The position numbers were made by a program, and so were the translations under genes. A DNA stretch of 64,000 nucleotides from Tenacibaculum jejuense (GTDB lineage: Bacteria > Bacteroidota > Bacteroidia > Flavobacteriales > Flavobacteriaceae): NCBI RefSeq assembly GCF_900198195.1, contig NZ_LT899436.1, positions 4,058,001-4,122,000 of the forward strand, read 5' to 3'. Each line of letters starts with the position of its first letter. The first letter of the stretch is position 1. Below, one piece after another: positions 51,600-61,654 of the stretch. Below the pieces are notes generated by a model. The model searched no databases, had not been told where the DNA came from, and saw nothing but the letters and a program-made list of their open reading frames with translations.

Positions 51600-53840
51600 A
51601 TGAGAAAAATTACGTTTATTTTACTTTTTGTAACCCTCAACATAACCAATGCTCAAAGTTCTTGGAAAAAACTAGATTCTAAAAACTTATCATTTAGAGG
51701 AGACCAATTATTAGAGAGAGATACTAGCCCTTTGAAATTTGATTTATTTAACTTAGATCTTGAAAATTTTAAACAGGAATTAACACTTAAATCAAGAGGA
51801 CTAAACAAGACAATTGAACTACCTGATTATAAAGGTAATATTATTAATTATAAAATTGTTGAGTCCACTAACTTTACAGAACCAGTAGCCAAAGAATATG
51901 GATTGATTACTTCATACAACATAATAAGTACAAAAGATGAAAATGAAACTGGAAAATTAACAATTGGATATGATGGTGTGCATATCACCTTGTACTCTAC
52001 AAAAAAACCTACTCATTATATAGATCCTTACACCAAAAACAATCAAACCTACATATCTTACAGCAGAGCTAACATTGGCCATGCAACATCAAACTTTCAA
52101 TGTAATGTTTTGAAAGATATTAACCATACTGAATCAAAAAATATAAAAAAAAGAAATGCTAATGACGGCATGCTTAGATCTTATAGATTAGCTTTATCTT
52201 GTACAGGTGAATACGCTCAATTCCATATAAATCGTCAAGGATTAACATCTGGAACCCCAACACAACAAAGAGCAGCTGTACTTTCAGCTATGAACACAAC
52301 AATGGCAAGAGTAAATGGTTTATTTGAAAGAGATTTATCTGTACATATGAATATAATTCTAACTGCAGGCTCAAATCTTTTAATCAATCTAGATCCAGAC
52401 ACTGATAATTTAGACAATAATAGTTCTAGTTCATTAATTATACAAAATCAAACACTTTGTGATAATGTTATAGGAAGAAATGGTTATGATGTTGGACATA
52501 ACTTCTCAACTGGTGCTGGAGGTCTTGCATCTTTAGGTTCAGTTTGTAGAAACGGCATTAAAGGTAGAGGAATTACAGGACTACCTTCTCCTACTGGAGA
52601 CTCTTTTGACGTTGATTATGTAACACATGAATTTGGACATCAATTCGGTGGTAATCATACCTTCAATGGAGATACAAGTAATTGCGAACCACCAAATAGA
52701 AATGACGCTACAGCAGTAGAGCCAGGAAGTGGTACAACTATTATGGGCTATGCTGGTATTTGTCCACCTAAAAACGTGCAAAATAATAGTGATGACTATT
52801 TTCATACAGTAAGTATTGAGGAAATATGGAATACTATACAAAATACAGCTACATGCGCTACAGAAACTAATACAGGTAATACTGCTCCTGTAGCTAATGC
52901 AGGTGCAGACTTCACAGTTCCTAAATTAACACCTTTAGTGCTAAGAGGTTCAGGAAGTGACATTGATAGTAATAATAACTTAACCTACTGTTGGGAACAG
53001 ACTGACAACGAAATAGTTGTATCACCCCCTTCTGATGTTAGTACAGCTGGAGCTTCATTTAGATCTCAACCTCCATCGACTTCTAATATTCGTTACCTAC
53101 CAGATCTTCCAACAGTGATATCTAATAGAACACAAAACAAATGGGAAGTATTACCTTTCTTTGCAAGAGAAATGAACTTTACTTTAACAGTAAGAGACAA
53201 CCAATCAGGTGGAGGCGCTACTGATAGTGATGAAATGGTAATAACCGTAACAAATGCTTTACCTTTTAAAGTAACAGCTCCTAATACTGCTGTAAGCTGG
53301 GATGGAGCTACTACACAAAATATTACTTGGGATAAGTCTACAACTGATCAAGCTCCTATCAACTGTCAAAATGTAAGAATTAAACTTTCTACTGATGGTG
53401 GATTAACTTTTGATACTATTCTAATAGATAGTACACCAAATGATGGTTCTCAAGATGTTGTCATCCCTAACTTACCTACAACTGAAGCAAGAATTATGGT
53501 TGAAGCTGTTGACAATATATTTTTTAACGTAAACACTACAAATTTTACTATTGTTGACAATCCTACAGCTTCTGTGGAAGATTTTAACTTCAATAACTTT
53601 AACTTATTCCCTAATCCTTCTAATGGAAGGTTTAATGTTTCTTTTAAAGTTTTGGATACGGAAGAAGTTAAACTTAGAGTTTTTGATTTTAGTGGTCGTT
53701 TAGTTGAAAATCTGGTATATAAAAATGTTTCTAGTAATTTTTCTTCAGAATTAAATCTTAAAAAATTAAACTCTGGAATTTACCTACTTCAAGTCGAAAA
53801 TGGATCAAAGCAAACAACAAAAAAAATAATTAAAAAATAA
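51600..53840 (+). CDS. T9SS-secreted metzincin metalloprotease
   Basis: 746 residues. Order: signal peptide (about 1-18), prodomain (about 20-190), a reprolysin-like catalytic domain with the zinc motif HEFGHQFGGNH (343-353) and an IMGYAGIC Met-turn, a PKD/fibronectin-like segment (about 430-650), and a C-terminal T9SS type A sorting domain (FNLFPNPSNGRFNVSF...LLQVENG...KKIIKK). It is exported by the type IX system. A near-duplicate follows. Confidence 0.94.
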   Translation: MRKITFILLFVTLNITNAQSSWKKLDSKNLSFRGDQLLERDTSPLKFDLFNLDLENFKQELTLKSRGLNKTIELPDYKGNIINYKIVESTNFTEPVAKEYGLITSYNIISTKDENETGKLTIGYDGVHITLYSTKKPTHYIDPYTKNNQTYISYSRANIGHATSNFQCNVLKDINHTESKNIKKRNANDGMLRSYRLALSCTGEYAQFHINRQGLTSGTPTQQRAAVLSAMNTTMARVNGLFERDLSVHMNIILTAGSNLLINLDPDTDNLDNNSSSSLIIQNQTLCDNVIGRNGYDVGHNFSTGAGGLASLGSVCRNGIKGRGITGLPSPTGDSFDVDYVTHEFGHQFGGNHTFNGDTSNCEPPNRNDATAVEPGSGTTIMGYAGICPPKNVQNNSDDYFHTVSIEEIWNTIQNTATCATETNTGNTAPVANAGADFTVPKLTPLVLRGSGSDIDSNNNLTYCWEQTDNEIVVSPPSDVSTAGASFRSQPPSTSNIRYLPDLPTVISNRTQNKWEVLPFFAREMNFTLTVRDNQSGGGATDSDEMVITVTNALPFKVTAPNTAVSWDGATTQNITWDKSTTDQAPINCQNVRIKLSTDGGLTFDTILIDSTPNDGSQDVVIPNLPTTEARIMVEAVDNIFFNVNTTNFTIVDNPTASVEDFNFNNFNLFPNPSNGRFNVSFKVLDTEEVKLRVFDFSGRLVENLVYKNVSSNFSSELNLKKLNSGIYLLQVENGSKQTTKKIIKK

Positions 53841-53847
53841 TCTAAGG

Positions 53848-53870
53848 AGGGCGCTTTTAGCGCTCTTTTT
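53848..53870 (+). terminator. Terminator of the first metzincin gene
   Basis: GGGCGC with GCGCTC, loop TTTTA, then T6 (one G-U pair). Confidence 0.7.
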
Positions 53871-53935
53871 TATTCTATCAATAATCAACGTTATCCTTTT
53901 CAGAATATTTTTATTAATACAGCGTTTTTTATTTA

Positions 53936-53943
53936 TACATTTG
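53936..53943 (+). promoter_or_regulatory. Promoter -7 element of the second metzincin gene
   Basis: TACATTTG, 69 nt upstream of the ATG, so the second copy is separately transcribed. Confidence 0.5.
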
Positions 53944-54012
53944 CTTAAGCCCCATACTTATTCGCTAAGCGATAATTAGTTAAAATCATTAAAACACTCA
54001 AATTAAAACTCC

Positions 54013-56256
54013 ATGAGAAAAACAGTATTACTTCTATTTATTAGTATTTATGTTGTAAACTCACAAAATACATGGCAGAAAATAAATACTGATAATTATA
54101 GTTTATTGGCCAAAAAGGGTACAATAACAGATCAAATTCCGAAAGAATACAGTTTATTTTCATTAAACCTTAATAATTTTAAAAATCAGTTAACCACAAA
54201 AAGTAGAGGCATAGAAAAATCTATATTACTTCCTGATACTGATAATAATATTTCTGAATTTATTCTTGAGGAATCTTCTAACTTTAGTGAACCTTTATCA
54301 CCAGAATTTGGTCTTATAAAATCTTATTCTCTTAGAAGTAAATATGATAAAGAAACTACTGGAAAACTAAGTATAGGTAGCGATGGTGTACATATAACAT
54401 TACATAAATTAAATACTCCAACATATTACTTGGACCCTTACACAAAGGACAACTCTACATATATGTTGTATAGTAGATCTAGTTTAAATCAGGATTCCCA
54501 TCCTTCATGTACTCTTTTAAACGAGAAAAATAATCCAAACGTAGCTCAAAAATTTGGAACAAAATTAATTAACGATGGTACCTTAAGGACCTATAGATTA
54601 GCTTTAGCTTGTACTGGAGAATATGCTCAATTTCATATAAATAATCAAGGAGTGAGATCTGGAACAGAAGCAGAACAAAGAGCTGCTGTGTTGTCTGCTA
54701 TGAATACAACGATTACCAGAGTAAACTCTGTTTATGAAAGGGATTTATCAGTGCATATGAATATTGTTCTAGTTGGGGGCGAAAATCCTTTAATCAATCT
54801 AGATCCTGTAAATGATAATCTAGATAACGATAACTCTTTCACATTGATTAATCAAAATCAAACATTATGCGATAATGTAATTGGTACTGCTAACTATGAT
54901 GTTGGACATATTTTTGCTTTAGGATTCGGAGGTATAGCTCTTTTTCGTTCTGTTTGTAGTGAAGGAGAAAAAGCATTAGGTATGACAGGCTTAGACAATC
55001 CACTAGGTGATCCATTTGATATTGATTTTGTATCTCATGAATTAGGACATCAGTTTGGTGGAAATCATACTTTTAATGGTGATACTGGTAGTTGTGTAGG
55101 TACGAACAGAAATGATAATACTGCTATAGAACCTGGTAGTGGTTCAACTATTATGGCATATGCAGGTATTTGTTCTCCAAATAATGTACAGAATAATAGT
55201 GATGATTACTTTCATACCATTAGCCTACAAGAAATGTTAGGTTTTATTCAAAACAATACATCTTGTAGTACCAACTCTAACACAGGGAATACTGCACCAA
55301 CAGCAAATGCTGGTTCTGATTTTACAGTACCCAAAAGAACCCCTTTAGTTTTGAAAGGTAATGGATCTGATAATGACCCATCAGCTAGTTTAACCTATTG
55401 CTGGGAACAAGTAGATAATGAAATTGTAATCTCTCCTCCTTCATCTACAAGTACAGAAGGAGCTTCTTTTCGTTCTTTTGCACCTTCCACTTCTCCAAAC
55501 AGATATTTACCTAAACTAGAAACTATTGTTTCTGGTGAATTCTTTACATTTTGGGAAGTTATACCTGAAGTAGCTAGAGAAATGAACTTTACATTAACAG
55601 TAAGAGATAATCAATCTGGCGGTGGAGCTGTTGCTTTTGATGATATGAAAGTTACTGTAATAGATGTAAAACCTTTTACTGTTACTACTCCAGGAACAGA
55701 AGTTAGCTGGGATGGTGCAACTGCACAAACTATAGTTTGGGATAAATCTACTACAGATCAAGCTCCTATTAATTGTAAAAATGTACGTATTAAATTATCA
55801 ACAGATGGAGGGCTTACTTTTCCGACGGTAATTGTTGATAGTACACCTAATGATGGAATAGAAACAGTTATTATTCCTAACATGGCTACTACAGAGGCTA
55901 GAATTATGATTGAAGCTATTGATAATATTTTTTACAATGTTAATTCAACTAATTTTACAATTATTAACAATCCTGATGCTGCTACTGGTGATGTAATTGA
56001 TTTTGCAAACTTTAGTCTTTTCCCTAATCCTACAGATAATAAAACTTTTAATTTAATTTTTGATATTGAAGTTTTAAGTACTGTGAAAGTTGAATTATTT
56101 GACTTAGGAGGAAGATTAGTAGGCACTAAGGAATTTAATAACGCTACTAATAAATTTGCAGAACAACTTAGTTATGAAAATGTTACTTCTGGTTTATATT
56201 TATTACAGATCATAAAAAATGATAAACGAGAAGTAAGAAAAGTTATTATTAAATAA
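54013..56256 (+). CDS. T9SS-secreted metzincin metalloprotease, paralogue
   Basis: 747 residues, almost the same length and domain order as the preceding protein. Zinc motif HELGHQFGGNH (342-352), Met-turn IMAYAGIC, and a C-terminal sorting domain (FSLFPNPTDNKTFNLIF...REVRKVIIK). The prodomain differs more than the catalytic domain, as expected for duplicated secreted proteases that diverge in activation. Confidence 0.93.
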   Translation: MRKTVLLLFISIYVVNSQNTWQKINTDNYSLLAKKGTITDQIPKEYSLFSLNLNNFKNQLTTKSRGIEKSILLPDTDNNISEFILEESSNFSEPLSPEFGLIKSYSLRSKYDKETTGKLSIGSDGVHITLHKLNTPTYYLDPYTKDNSTYMLYSRSSLNQDSHPSCTLLNEKNNPNVAQKFGTKLINDGTLRTYRLALACTGEYAQFHINNQGVRSGTEAEQRAAVLSAMNTTITRVNSVYERDLSVHMNIVLVGGENPLINLDPVNDNLDNDNSFTLINQNQTLCDNVIGTANYDVGHIFALGFGGIALFRSVCSEGEKALGMTGLDNPLGDPFDIDFVSHELGHQFGGNHTFNGDTGSCVGTNRNDNTAIEPGSGSTIMAYAGICSPNNVQNNSDDYFHTISLQEMLGFIQNNTSCSTNSNTGNTAPTANAGSDFTVPKRTPLVLKGNGSDNDPSASLTYCWEQVDNEIVISPPSSTSTEGASFRSFAPSTSPNRYLPKLETIVSGEFFTFWEVIPEVAREMNFTLTVRDNQSGGGAVAFDDMKVTVIDVKPFTVTTPGTEVSWDGATAQTIVWDKSTTDQAPINCKNVRIKLSTDGGLTFPTVIVDSTPNDGIETVIIPNMATTEARIMIEAIDNIFYNVNSTNFTIINNPDAATGDVIDFANFSLFPNPTDNKTFNLIFDIEVLSTVKVELFDLGGRLVGTKEFNNATNKFAEQLSYENVTSGLYLLQIIKNDKREVRKVIIK

Positions 56257-56277
56257 CAACTTACATATAAAAATATT

Positions 56278-56309
56278 AAAAAGACGAGGATTTTATTCCT
56301 CGCCTTTTT
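56278..56309. terminator. Bidirectional terminator between the second metzincin and the beta-barrel gene
   Basis: CGAGGA (56285-56290) with TCCTCG (56297-56302), extended by A and T runs. Confidence 0.75.
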
Positions 56310-56327
56310 GATTGATTCAAACAGTGA

Positions 56328-59099
56328 TTATAAATTATATTTTACTGAAAAAGTAATATATCTTGGTTGTATAATATAGGCTGAAGAACTGTTAAAAATT
56401 GTATTGGAACTATCTTGATTTAACGATTTAGTATCTAAAATATTTGTCACCATCATCTTGTATTCCCAATTGCTATCTTTCTTTTGGTAGGTTAAATCTG
56501 CATCCCAAAAACTAAAATCATTCAGTGTTTCAGATTGATTTCTATAGTTATTATAAGTGTATTTCGTGTTAAATATTAAATCTCTAGTAATAAAAGCATC
56601 AAAATTAACAAAAGGACTATGTGTAGTAAATGTATTTATAATTCCGCCTTGATCGTACCTGTTAATACTTACATTATAACCTACATCAAAATTTGGAAAC
56701 TCTCTAAAGTTTGTACTAAATCTTGTTCTGTAAGCTTGAGTAAATGAATTTGATTTTCTATTCTCATTTTCATTTGTAAAGCGATTAAAAAATAGATTGT
56801 TTGAAACTGAATAACCTACATTTCCTCCTACTGTAACTTTAAATTTTCGATAACTCTTTTGAAAATTAGCATTCGCTGAAATTGTTTCATCTGGAAATAT
56901 AGAATTAATTGATGTTGATACCTGATCTACTCCATTAAACGTAGTTAATCCTTTTACCGCATCTATTAGATTACTATAATTTACGCTAGCAAAAATATTT
57001 GTGTAATTAAACATATTAAAACTGAAATAACTCAAGTTTACATTGTGCGATAAAGAACTTTCTAATTCTCTGTTTCCTGAGTATAATCTATTGTAATTGT
57101 TAAATACAAAACCTTCAGCAACTCTATTTATATCTGTAAAACTTACTTGTTGACTATAATTTAATCGTAAAGTTTCCGACTTTTTAAGCGCTACTTTTAT
57201 AGAAGCATCTGGTAATAATTTTGTAAAACTGTTATCAAAAACACTTCCTAATTGTGTATTTTTTGCTGAATACTGATGCACTGTAAATCCTTGATTGAAA
57301 GTAAATATCCCAGTAATAAACTTATAATGTAAACCCGCATAATAATCATCGAAAGTATAATTTACATCGTTATTTGAATTGATATTACTTATAGAATTCG
57401 TTGTTCCATTTTCTAAAACTTGAAAAATATTAGAGTTGAATTGCTGATCACTCACAGTAGTTCCTAAAGTTATATTTAAATTACTCTTCGGATTAATTAC
57501 ATAAAAGTAATCTAACTTGGCATCTAATTTATTTGTTTTGACTCTTTTATTCTGAGAAACATCAAAAGGAACAGGACTTTCATCAACTAAACCTAAAACA
57601 TTGAAAAAAGATAAATTTTCTAGCTCAGCATTATAAAAAGGATCTTCATTTTGCCATAAATATTGAGCTTCTAGAGCAAATATGTTACTCTCATTTAATG
57701 TATAATAGTAATTTAAATTTTGACTAATTGAATACGGATTCTGACTTGATAATTGATGAATTGGAATTGACTCATCTGCATCATTTAAGTATGTACGTGT
57801 AGAGTTTAAACTTTGTATTTCTTCTTGATTTGAAATTTTAGCAAAAACATCATAATCAAATTGATTATCGTTATTCGGACGATAACTAGAGCTTAACTTT
57901 AATAAACCCAAATCACTCCTTTGTTTAGAAACACTATTTATTTCTTCGGTATTAATAAATCTAACTGAATTTGGATTTGTTGCATCGAATGGTGGTAAAA
58001 TAGAAGCATCAACATTTTCATTGATATAATTTCTTATGGTATTTTCTTCCATATCTACTTCTGATCCAGAATAAATTCCAAATCCACTTAAATCCCAATT
58101 CTTTTTTGGAGAATAACTAAAGTTTACAGCTCCAAATCTTGATTCTATTTCTTTAGCTCTGTTATTTCGAAGTGTTAAGAAACCTATATCAGATGACGCT
58201 ACATCAAAACCTGTACCTCTTCCTCCAGCTCCTCGGAATCCACCAGTAAACTTAAAGTAATCTCTACGTGTAAAAGGAACTTCTCCGATATTGTTAAAAT
58301 CTGTAATTAAGTTTAAGCTATATTTCGGACTGTAATAAAATAATTTGGGGTGTACGATATATCTGCTATCTTCTGTTGCCATTCCTACTCCTGCAGAAAC
58401 CTCTCCAAACCAAAAATTCTTCTTTCCTTCTTTTAGTTTTAGATTTATTACAATATTATCTTCATTATCAGTAACACGACTCATCTGACGAACTTCACTA
58501 TGATTTTTTAAGACCTCAACTTTATCAATCGCATTAGCAGGAATATTTTTAGTGGCAAGTTTAGAATCTCCATCAAAAAAATCTTTTCCTTCTACCATCA
58601 CTTTACTTACTGTTTTCCCTTCAACTTGAATTTCTCCTTCATCGTTAACCTCTACTCCAGGAAGTTTTTTTAGTACATCACCTAACTTTTTTTCTGTTCC
58701 ACTTTTAAAGGAATCTGCATTGTATACAATCGTATCTCCTTTGACAGTTACTGGCATTTTAGAAATAATCTCCACTTCATCCAAAGTATTATCAAAAAGT
58801 AAAACAATATCTTTTTTAATATTAGCTTCTTTGGTACTTAGTTTAAGTTGTCCTGTTTTCATACCAACGTAACTCGCTTTTATAATATAATTAGCGTTCT
58901 TCTTTAAGTTTAGTTTATAATTACCAAAAGCATCGGTAAAACCGTAAGAATCTACTTTGTTATCTTTTTGATTTATAGCCAACATATTTGCCATTTCTAG
59001 CGGGTTTCCAATGCTGTCTTTTACTATCCCAGTTAGTTTAATTTGGGCACTAGTATAACAGGCAATCATTACGATCGCCAGAAAAAATATTTTTTTCAT
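56328..59099 (-). CDS. Outer-membrane beta-barrel receptor (TonB-dependent-like)
   Basis: 923 residues. Signal peptide (about 1-19), a CarboxypepD_reg-like domain (about 20-105, IKLTGIVKDSIGNPLEM), a plug-like region (VNDEGEIQVEGKTVSKVMVEGKDF), a Gly-rich stretch (GGFRGAGGRGTGFD), then a long beta-barrel ending in an aromatic residue pattern (PRYITFSVKYNL). Its ligand is unknown. It is the last gene of the GLPGLI operon. Confidence 0.88.
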   Translation of the reverse strand: MKKIFFLAIVMIACYTSAQIKLTGIVKDSIGNPLEMANMLAINQKDNKVDSYGFTDAFGNYKLNLKKNANYIIKASYVGMKTGQLKLSTKEANIKKDIVLLFDNTLDEVEIISKMPVTVKGDTIVYNADSFKSGTEKKLGDVLKKLPGVEVNDEGEIQVEGKTVSKVMVEGKDFFDGDSKLATKNIPANAIDKVEVLKNHSEVRQMSRVTDNEDNIVINLKLKEGKKNFWFGEVSAGVGMATEDSRYIVHPKLFYYSPKYSLNLITDFNNIGEVPFTRRDYFKFTGGFRGAGGRGTGFDVASSDIGFLTLRNNRAKEIESRFGAVNFSYSPKKNWDLSGFGIYSGSEVDMEENTIRNYINENVDASILPPFDATNPNSVRFINTEEINSVSKQRSDLGLLKLSSSYRPNNDNQFDYDVFAKISNQEEIQSLNSTRTYLNDADESIPIHQLSSQNPYSISQNLNYYYTLNESNIFALEAQYLWQNEDPFYNAELENLSFFNVLGLVDESPVPFDVSQNKRVKTNKLDAKLDYFYVINPKSNLNITLGTTVSDQQFNSNIFQVLENGTTNSISNINSNNDVNYTFDDYYAGLHYKFITGIFTFNQGFTVHQYSAKNTQLGSVFDNSFTKLLPDASIKVALKKSETLRLNYSQQVSFTDINRVAEGFVFNNYNRLYSGNRELESSLSHNVNLSYFSFNMFNYTNIFASVNYSNLIDAVKGLTTFNGVDQVSTSINSIFPDETISANANFQKSYRKFKVTVGGNVGYSVSNNLFFNRFTNENENRKSNSFTQAYRTRFSTNFREFPNFDVGYNVSINRYDQGGIINTFTTHSPFVNFDAFITRDLIFNTKYTYNNYRNQSETLNDFSFWDADLTYQKKDSNWEYKMMVTNILDTKSLNQDSSNTIFNSSSAYIIQPRYITFSVKYNL

Positions 59100-59129
59100 T
59101 ATTAAAGTTTGATTAATTCATAAAACTTA

Positions 59130-59987
59130 CTAAGATCTTCCTCTTCTTCTACCTCTCCACATTTCTCTCATCTCTTCCATCTTCTTTTTTACTGTAGCAT
59201 TGTACTCTTTTCTTGTAACTTTATCACCTTTTTTTAAAGGTTCTATTTCTTTTTTCTCCTTAGGATTTAAAGTTACTTCTGTACATAAAATTGTAGTTTT
59301 TCCTGAATTTATTTCTAAAATTAGACCAGGTAATCCCCAGTATTCTCCAGGACCATTACTTACTGGAATTTGTGGTGTATACCATGCCGTAACTAGTATT
59401 TCTTTTGGCATTTCTATATCTTCAGTAACTTTTCTAACTTTAGTACTATCAGGTTTCTTATTGTCTTTATCTCTATTTCTACCTCTTCCTCTTCTTCTCA
59501 TGTTTTGCCAATCGAACTCATCTGTTTTCTTCATCATAGTCGCTTTATAACATAAATAGTTTCCTATTTGTTTTTGCTCTCCACTCATTTCCCATTTTGG
59601 CATTTCAGACGGATCTTCTATTAAAAACTTCTTCCCAAAAAATTCTCTCTCTTCTAAAAACTTTTTGTCTTGTGTATTTTTATATTGAACACCACTTGAA
59701 AAACCTCCAAAACGAAAACTTCCTCTTCCTCCACCTGGCGCTTCTAATTTTTCTTCTTCTTCATACAATGATGAAGTTCTGTTAAAATGAAGCGTATATG
59801 TTTTTTCTAACATATTCTTCATTCTTTCCATGATTCTTTTCTTTTGTTGTTCGGATAACTGACGATTTCCCCATTGATTCATATCAAAAGAAGTTTTCGA
59901 TTTATACACAGCTTTTCCGTGAAAGTTTTTTTGAGCATAACCAAATGCGAATGACAACAATAAGAGGTAGGTAAAAAGCGATTTCAT
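59130..59987 (-). CDS. GLPGLI family protein
   Basis: 285 residues. Signal peptide (about 1-18), and the name-giving motif GLPGLILEINSG near the C-terminal third; PVSNGPGEYWGLPG precedes it. The C-terminus and middle are Arg/Lys-rich (RRRGRGRNRDK). Function unknown; the family is widespread in Bacteroidota. Downstream of a second GLPGLI gene and upstream of the barrel gene. Confidence 0.92.
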   Translation of the reverse strand: MKSLFTYLLLLSFAFGYAQKNFHGKAVYKSKTSFDMNQWGNRQLSEQQKKRIMERMKNMLEKTYTLHFNRTSSLYEEEEKLEAPGGGRGSFRFGGFSSGVQYKNTQDKKFLEEREFFGKKFLIEDPSEMPKWEMSGEQKQIGNYLCYKATMMKKTDEFDWQNMRRRGRGRNRDKDNKKPDSTKVRKVTEDIEMPKEILVTAWYTPQIPVSNGPGEYWGLPGLILEINSGKTTILCTEVTLNPKEKKEIEPLKKGDKVTRKEYNATVKKKMEEMREMWRGRRRGRS

Positions 59988-60019
59988 AATTACGTGATTA
60001 ATTTTGTTCTTTTCTTGTT

Positions 60020-60041
60020 AAAGATAACTAAGGTTATCTTT
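60020..60041. promoter_or_regulatory. 9-bp inverted repeat between the GLPGLI genes
   Basis: AAAGATAAC-TAAG-GTTATCTTT, perfect arms. It matches the 61590 repeats at 12 of 16 positions (G[TA]TAACTA[GA][TG]GTTA[AT]C), so it may be a response-regulator site rather than a terminator; neither flank has a T-run. Confidence 0.5.
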
Positions 60042-60088
60042 ACTAAGACTTCAAAACAATGTAAAGGTTTAAAATCGCTTTTTTTATT

Positions 60089-60916
60089 TTATCCTCCTAT
60101 TTGAATATTTATAGACTCCCCTTTTCCACGGTTATTTCTAAATCGTTCATTCATTTCGGCTACCTTCTCTTTTACTATTTTTTCATATTCTTCTTGATTT
60201 ACTTTTTTTCCTCCTTTTGGTTCTTTAATTTTTACTTTTTCAGCTGGATTTAAAACAATCTCAGTACAAACTATAGTTCTTTTTCCTTCGTGTACTTCTA
60301 AAATTAAACCTGGTAATCCCCAAAACATATCTGGACCGTTATTTACTGGTATTTCTGGGGTATACCAAGCCACAGTATTTACCGTTACCATTTGTTTTTT
60401 TTCTTCTGTTTCACCATCAGTCATAATATGGCTTATTTGTTCTTCTTCTCTGGTTCTAGTGGCTTTATAACAAGTGTACTTACCAATTTTTTTCGTTTCT
60501 CCACTCATCTCCCAAGCTGCATCAGACAACTTATCTTTTATTAAAAACTCTTTACTAAACACTTCTGTTTTATTTACATATTTCTTTTCCGTAGTATTTT
60601 TATAAAGAATATCATTTCCACCACCATTTCCAAACACCATAACTTGAACTCCTCCCGATTGTGCCGCTGGCTCTAATTCTTTATTTTGAGTATAAGTTGA
60701 TGTTGATTTTGTAAAATTTAAAGTATATGTTTTTTGAAACATTTTCTTCATTCTCTCTTGAATTTGTTTCTGAAGATCTGAATTTGGAGCTTTGTCACCA
60801 GTACTTATTTTAAGATCCATATTGCTATGTGTCTTATATGTTGCTTTCCCTTGAAAATCTTGAGCTATAGTTGTTAATGAACACAACATAGCTAAGAATA
60901 AAAATTGAATTTTCAT
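60089..60916 (-). CDS. GLPGLI family protein
   Basis: 275 residues. Signal peptide (about 1-18), same layout as the next GLPGLI protein, with NNGPDMFWGLPGLILEVHEG. The two are clearly related along their full length and probably arose by duplication. Function unknown. Confidence 0.92.
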   Translation of the reverse strand: MKIQFLFLAMLCSLTTIAQDFQGKATYKTHSNMDLKISTGDKAPNSDLQKQIQERMKKMFQKTYTLNFTKSTSTYTQNKELEPAAQSGGVQVMVFGNGGGNDILYKNTTEKKYVNKTEVFSKEFLIKDKLSDAAWEMSGETKKIGKYTCYKATRTREEEQISHIMTDGETEEKKQMVTVNTVAWYTPEIPVNNGPDMFWGLPGLILEVHEGKRTIVCTEIVLNPAEKVKIKEPKGGKKVNQEEYEKIVKEKVAEMNERFRNNRGKGESINIQIGG

Positions 60917-60950
60917 TTTTTGTCTTTTTATATTACTCTTTTGTTTACTA

Positions 60951-61529
60951 CTATTTTTTTTGAGATGAAGTATAATTCATCATTATTTTAATTAATTTAT
61001 CTAACTCTTTAGCTTTTGCTGATATGATAAAACTTTGCTTTACATCTAATTTTGAATTCTCTTTTTTTGCTTGTTTCACTTTACAGCCTAGTGTAATTTC
61101 TTGGTTTTCGTCATGACTTTTAAAAAAAGTTTTCGCTTTAGTCCAATCAATATTTTTTAATTCTTCTACAGTATCCACAGTATAAATGAGCGATTTCGGT
61201 TTAACTTTTGTTATGGTTCTTATTTGATACTTTTTCATCATAGTTATCAACTTATCTAAGTCTTTAACTTTTCCTTTTATTTCAAAACTTTGTTTTGTTT
61301 TAACTTTAGATTCATTGTTACTCAATTCTTTAATTTTAATACCTAAAGTCACTTCTTCATCTTCTTTATTACCTTCAAAAAACTCTTTAGTTCCTTTCCA
61401 ATCAATTGTTTCTAATTCTTCAATATTATCTACTGAATAAATCAATGAAGTTGTTTTTATCTCATCAAAAGATTGTGAAAACGTATTTGTTATTACTAGC
61501 AACAATGCTGTGATCATTATTTTTGTCAT
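60951..61529 (-). CDS. Secreted protein with an internal duplication
   Basis: 192 residues with a signal peptide (about 1-19). Residues 28-98 and 113-183 are two related units of about 71 residues with a period of 85: SLIYSVD...IDW...LDKLITMM and SLIYTVD...IDW...LDKLIKIM. Each unit has an alternating charged strand pattern. No family recognised. It is the first gene of the operon that continues with the GLPGLI genes and the barrel. Confidence 0.8.
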   Translation of the reverse strand: MTKIMITALLLVITNTFSQSFDEIKTTSLIYSVDNIEELETIDWKGTKEFFEGNKEDEEVTLGIKIKELSNNESKVKTKQSFEIKGKVKDLDKLITMMKKYQIRTITKVKPKSLIYTVDTVEELKNIDWTKAKTFFKSHDENQEITLGCKVKQAKKENSKLDVKQSFIISAKAKELDKLIKIMMNYTSSQKK

Positions 61530-61559
61530 GTTGAGTTGATTTTTTTTTGTTCTACACTA

Positions 61560-61567
61560 CAAAGATG
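61560..61567 (-). promoter_or_regulatory. Promoter -7 element of the GLPGLI operon
   Basis: CATCTTTG on the minus strand, one base off TAnnTTTG, 30 nt upstream of the ATG at 61529. Confidence 0.4.
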
Positions 61568-61589
61568 CTCGCATTATTCATCTTTCTAA

Positions 61590-61615
61590 GTTAACTAGTG
61601 TTAACTAGTGTTAAC
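61590..61615. promoter_or_regulatory. 10-bp direct repeats, candidate response-regulator site
   Basis: GTTAACTAGT (61590-61599), GTTAACTAGT (61600-61609), GTTAAC (61610-61615): a 10-bp period in helical phase, typical of OmpR/PhoB-family sites. It lies in the divergent gap, just upstream of the minus-strand promoter. Confidence 0.7.
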
Positions 61616-61654
61616 CGACTTATTTTTATAGAATTAGAAATGTACCTTTGACCT

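Noticed and set aside
61643..61650. TACCTTTG as the kinase-gene promoter
   Set aside because: It lies 5 nt before the ATG and would start transcription inside the gene; no matching -33 element.
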